Shown here piece after piece: positions 6,355 through 7,949 of a DNA stretch of 7,949 nucleotides. Location: positions 1-7,949 of the forward strand of contig RGMU01000064.1 of assembly GCA_010021705.1 (NCBI GenBank), read 5' to 3'. The translations under genes and the position numbers were made by a program. The DNA is from Chitinophagia bacterium. GTDB taxonomy: Bacteria; Bacteroidota; Bacteroidia; Chitinophagales; Chitinophagaceae. Each line of letters starts with the position of its first letter. The stretch's first letter is position 1. The notes below the pieces were generated by a model. It did no database searches. It was not told the DNA's origin and saw only the letters and a list, made by a program, of their open reading frames with translations.

Positions 6355-7725
6355 ATGAAACAAGTATTACTTTTATTAGCCGCCGGCTCTATCGCCCTAT
6401 CCGCTAATGCGCAATCCCTCCCCGCAGGGGCTCGTTTGGACAACGCAGGTTCAGACAATTCTTCTTATGCTCAGCTTCCTGCTCGTATGCAGACTGGTAT
6501 GCCAAGCCATAAAACTACCGCAGGACCTACAACTCGTTGGTACAACTACGGTAACTATTTTGACACCGCCGTAGCTACCATAGGCGGTGGTACTGGTCGT
6601 TTGTTCTCTTACATGATGTGGAACGACACTATGACCCAAGTAAACTACACATCCGGTGTTGCACACAACACCAATGTCTCTTGCGCACAAGTTTTAGAGC
6701 CATTCTACTCCGGGTTCAATGATGCCGTTCTTTACCCTACATCAATGAACATGTCAAGCACTAACGCTTATGTTGTGGATAGCCTTCAAATTTGGGGTGT
6801 TTATGACTTTAATGTTGCCAAGCCTCTTGTAAAAGATACCATAACCGTTACCATAACTTATGGCAATGGTACTACCGGTTCTGATATTGGATACGGTTAC
6901 TGGGCTGGTTCAGCATCAGCCTCTTTATTAGGCCATTATGGTTTATCCGCTACTGATACTTTATTTACGCCTACAGTTCAATATGATAGCGTATTAAATC
7001 GCGGTAGAGGTGCAAACTTAAAAACTGTGAGAATTGTTGTAGATAGCTCTATGTGGGGCGATACATTAAGCAATGGTTTATGGGCACATGCAATTGCAAT
7101 TCCTGGCGGAGGCTTAAACGTTCCTGCCGGTAACTTAGTAGCCGTTACAGAAACTTTTAGAAGCGGTGATGCCAGCTTTACCGCTCACGACTCAGTTTAC
7201 CATAGCGGTAATGCATATTACAATAACTTCCGTCCTCTATTAATTGCAAAAGTAAATAGCTCCGGTAGCCCAATGTTTGTAACTCCATACAACCGTTTTG
7301 ACCTTAACACCGGTCATTTCAAACAAAAATTATCCGGTTTAACTTACATTCCGTACTATGGCTGGACATCAGGCGGTGGTGCAAGTTCTTTACAACATGT
7401 TTACATGGATGTACACGTTAGTTGCCCTACTTGTTCTACAGTTTCAGTACGCCCTACAGTTGCTCAAACCATCAAAGAAGCAGTTGTATTCCCTGTTCCT
7501 GCCATTGGAGATGTAAACATTGCTTATACGTTTGTAAAAGCTACAGATGCTAATATCACTATCAGCAACACTGCCGGTTCAGTAGTAGCTTCTAAAGATA
7601 TTTACAACACCACAAGCGGTACTACCACGCTTAGCGTAGCTAACCTACCTGCCGGTATTTATAACTACACTATTGCTACAGTAGGTGGCGATAAGAGAAG
7701 CGGTAAAATAGTAGTTGCTCACTAA
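6355..7725 (+). CDS. Secreted protein with T9SS type A sorting domain (paralogue 2, codon-biased)
   Basis: A 456-residue exported protein, paralogous to the one just upstream. The signal peptide MKQVLLLLAAGSIALSANA|Q cleaves at the same residue (19). Shared blocks include AGPxxRWYNYG, WNDTM, AHNTxVS, VDSLxIWG and the best conserved stretch from NVPAGN (residue 255) through SGDASFT, HDSV and FRPLLI. LQHxYxxVHVxC then leads to C357/C360 (SCPTCS), at the same place as in paralogue 1. The sorting domain (379-456) has FPVPA in place of the usual YPNPA but keeps LPAGIYNYTI and the final SGKIVVAH. One extra mature Cys sits in HNTNVSCAQ. The body fold and function are unknown to me. By my hand count, Gly codons are about 29 GGT to 10 GGC, against about 6 to 19 in paralogue 1; Arg and Pro also shift to CGT and CCT. 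With its own promoter and flanking terminators, it is likely a strongly expressed single-gene unit. Confidence 0.88.
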   Translation: MKQVLLLLAAGSIALSANAQSLPAGARLDNAGSDNSSYAQLPARMQTGMPSHKTTAGPTTRWYNYGNYFDTAVATIGGGTGRLFSYMMWNDTMTQVNYTSGVAHNTNVSCAQVLEPFYSGFNDAVLYPTSMNMSSTNAYVVDSLQIWGVYDFNVAKPLVKDTITVTITYGNGTTGSDIGYGYWAGSASASLLGHYGLSATDTLFTPTVQYDSVLNRGRGANLKTVRIVVDSSMWGDTLSNGLWAHAIAIPGGGLNVPAGNLVAVTETFRSGDASFTAHDSVYHSGNAYYNNFRPLLIAKVNSSGSPMFVTPYNRFDLNTGHFKQKLSGLTYIPYYGWTSGGGASSLQHVYMDVHVSCPTCSTVSVRPTVAQTIKEAVVFPVPAIGDVNIAYTFVKATDANITISNTAGSVVASKDIYNTTSGTTTLSVANLPAGIYNYTIATVGGDKRSGKIVVAH

Positions 7726-7751
7726 GCCTACTTATTTCTTACTTATTTTAC

Positions 7752-7784
7752 AAAAAAGGGCAGCAATTTTAGCTGTCCTTTTTT
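7752..7784 (+). terminator. Terminator after the second T9SS protein gene
   Basis: AAAAAAGGGCAGC (7752-7764) pairs with GCTGTCCTTTTTT (7772-7784) through thirteen pairs including one G-U, around a seven-base loop. The A-run before and T-run after the GC core give it the symmetric form of a terminator that could work on both strands, although no gene faces it from the right. Confidence 0.85.
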
Positions 7785-7851
7785 ATTTATAAAAACTATG
7801 GGTAATATTGCAGTCTGTATCTGCACCTTGCGCTAATCAAACCAACCGTTA
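7785..7851 (+). promoter_or_regulatory. topA leader region
   Basis: The 67 bases between the terminator and topA must hold its promoter. The best candidate is TAATATTG at 7803-7810, one mismatch to TAnnTTTG and 41 bases before the ATG. No convincing -33 element is seen and no Shine-Dalgarno motif precedes the start. Confidence 0.3.
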
Positions 7852-7949
7852 ATGGCAAAAAATTTACTTATTGTAGAGTCTCCGGCTAAAGCCAAAACCA
7901 TTGAAAAAATATTAGGCACCGACTTTGAAGTAAAGTCATGCTTTGGGCA
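7852..7949 (+). CDS. topA: DNA topoisomerase I, N-terminal start (3' end outside window)
   Basis: Only the first 32 codons are present. The protein begins MAKNLLIVESPAKAKTIEKI and continues LGTDFEVKSCFG. This is the TOPRIM-domain start of bacterial type IA DNA topoisomerase I, which relaxes negative supercoils. LLIVESPAKAKTI contains the conserved metal-binding Glu (E9) and the Lys-rich stretch after it. The Cys in KSCFG replaces the more common Ser of KSSFGH. The ATG at 7852 gives the N-terminus expected for the family. The gene lies downstream of a strong terminator and so should be transcribed independently of the secreted-protein gene. The catalytic tyrosine and C-terminal domains are not in view. 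Confidence 0.93.
   Translation, partial: MAKNLLIVESPAKAKTIEKILGTDFEVKSCFG

Noticed and set aside
6358..6370. An exact copy of the 13-bp repeat unit AAACAAGTATTAC at the start of the second T9SS gene
   Set aside because: It encodes KQVLL in the signal peptide in frame, using ordinary codons, and is a single copy. A chance match in AT-rich sequence is the simpler reading.

Overview
This window looks like a chromosomal segment from a member of the Bacteroidota, probably near the Chitinophagales/Sphingobacteriales (inference, no search run). The evidence is: a bamA end followed by two ompH/skp-like genes, two proteins with type IX secretion (T9SS) C-terminal sorting domains, several upstream matches to the Bacteroidota -7 promoter element TAnnTTTG, A-rich leaders without Shine-Dalgarno motifs, and moderate-to-low GC. 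All eight recognisable genes lie on the + strand, and no gap exceeds 300 bases.

Positions 1-2013 form an outer-membrane biogenesis block: the C-terminal part of the BamA barrel, then two periplasmic OmpH/Skp-like chaperones, closed by a strong hairpin terminator. Positions 2036-3193 hold a GNAT-fold acyltransferase-like gene of a family widespread in Bacteroidota, which may be related to bacterial ceramide synthase. A 164-base spacer follows, with a perfect DnaA-box sequence and a good Bacteroidota promoter, and then a cytoplasmic TPR-repeat protein (3358-4770).

Positions 4851-7725 hold two paralogous secreted proteins of nearly equal length (455 and 456 residues). Each has a signal peptide, a large body of unknown fold, a CxxC motif just before the linker, and a T9SS type A sorting domain. 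Tandem terminator hairpins and a fresh promoter separate them. The second copy uses very different synonymous codons (GGT, CGT, CCT) from everything else in the window, which suggests strong expression or a different history. After another strong terminator, topA (DNA topoisomerase I) begins at 7852 and runs off the end.

The best candidates for something undescribed are the paralogous T9SS pair and the acyltransferase-like gene. I see no CRISPR array, tRNA, rRNA, transposase or other mobile element.
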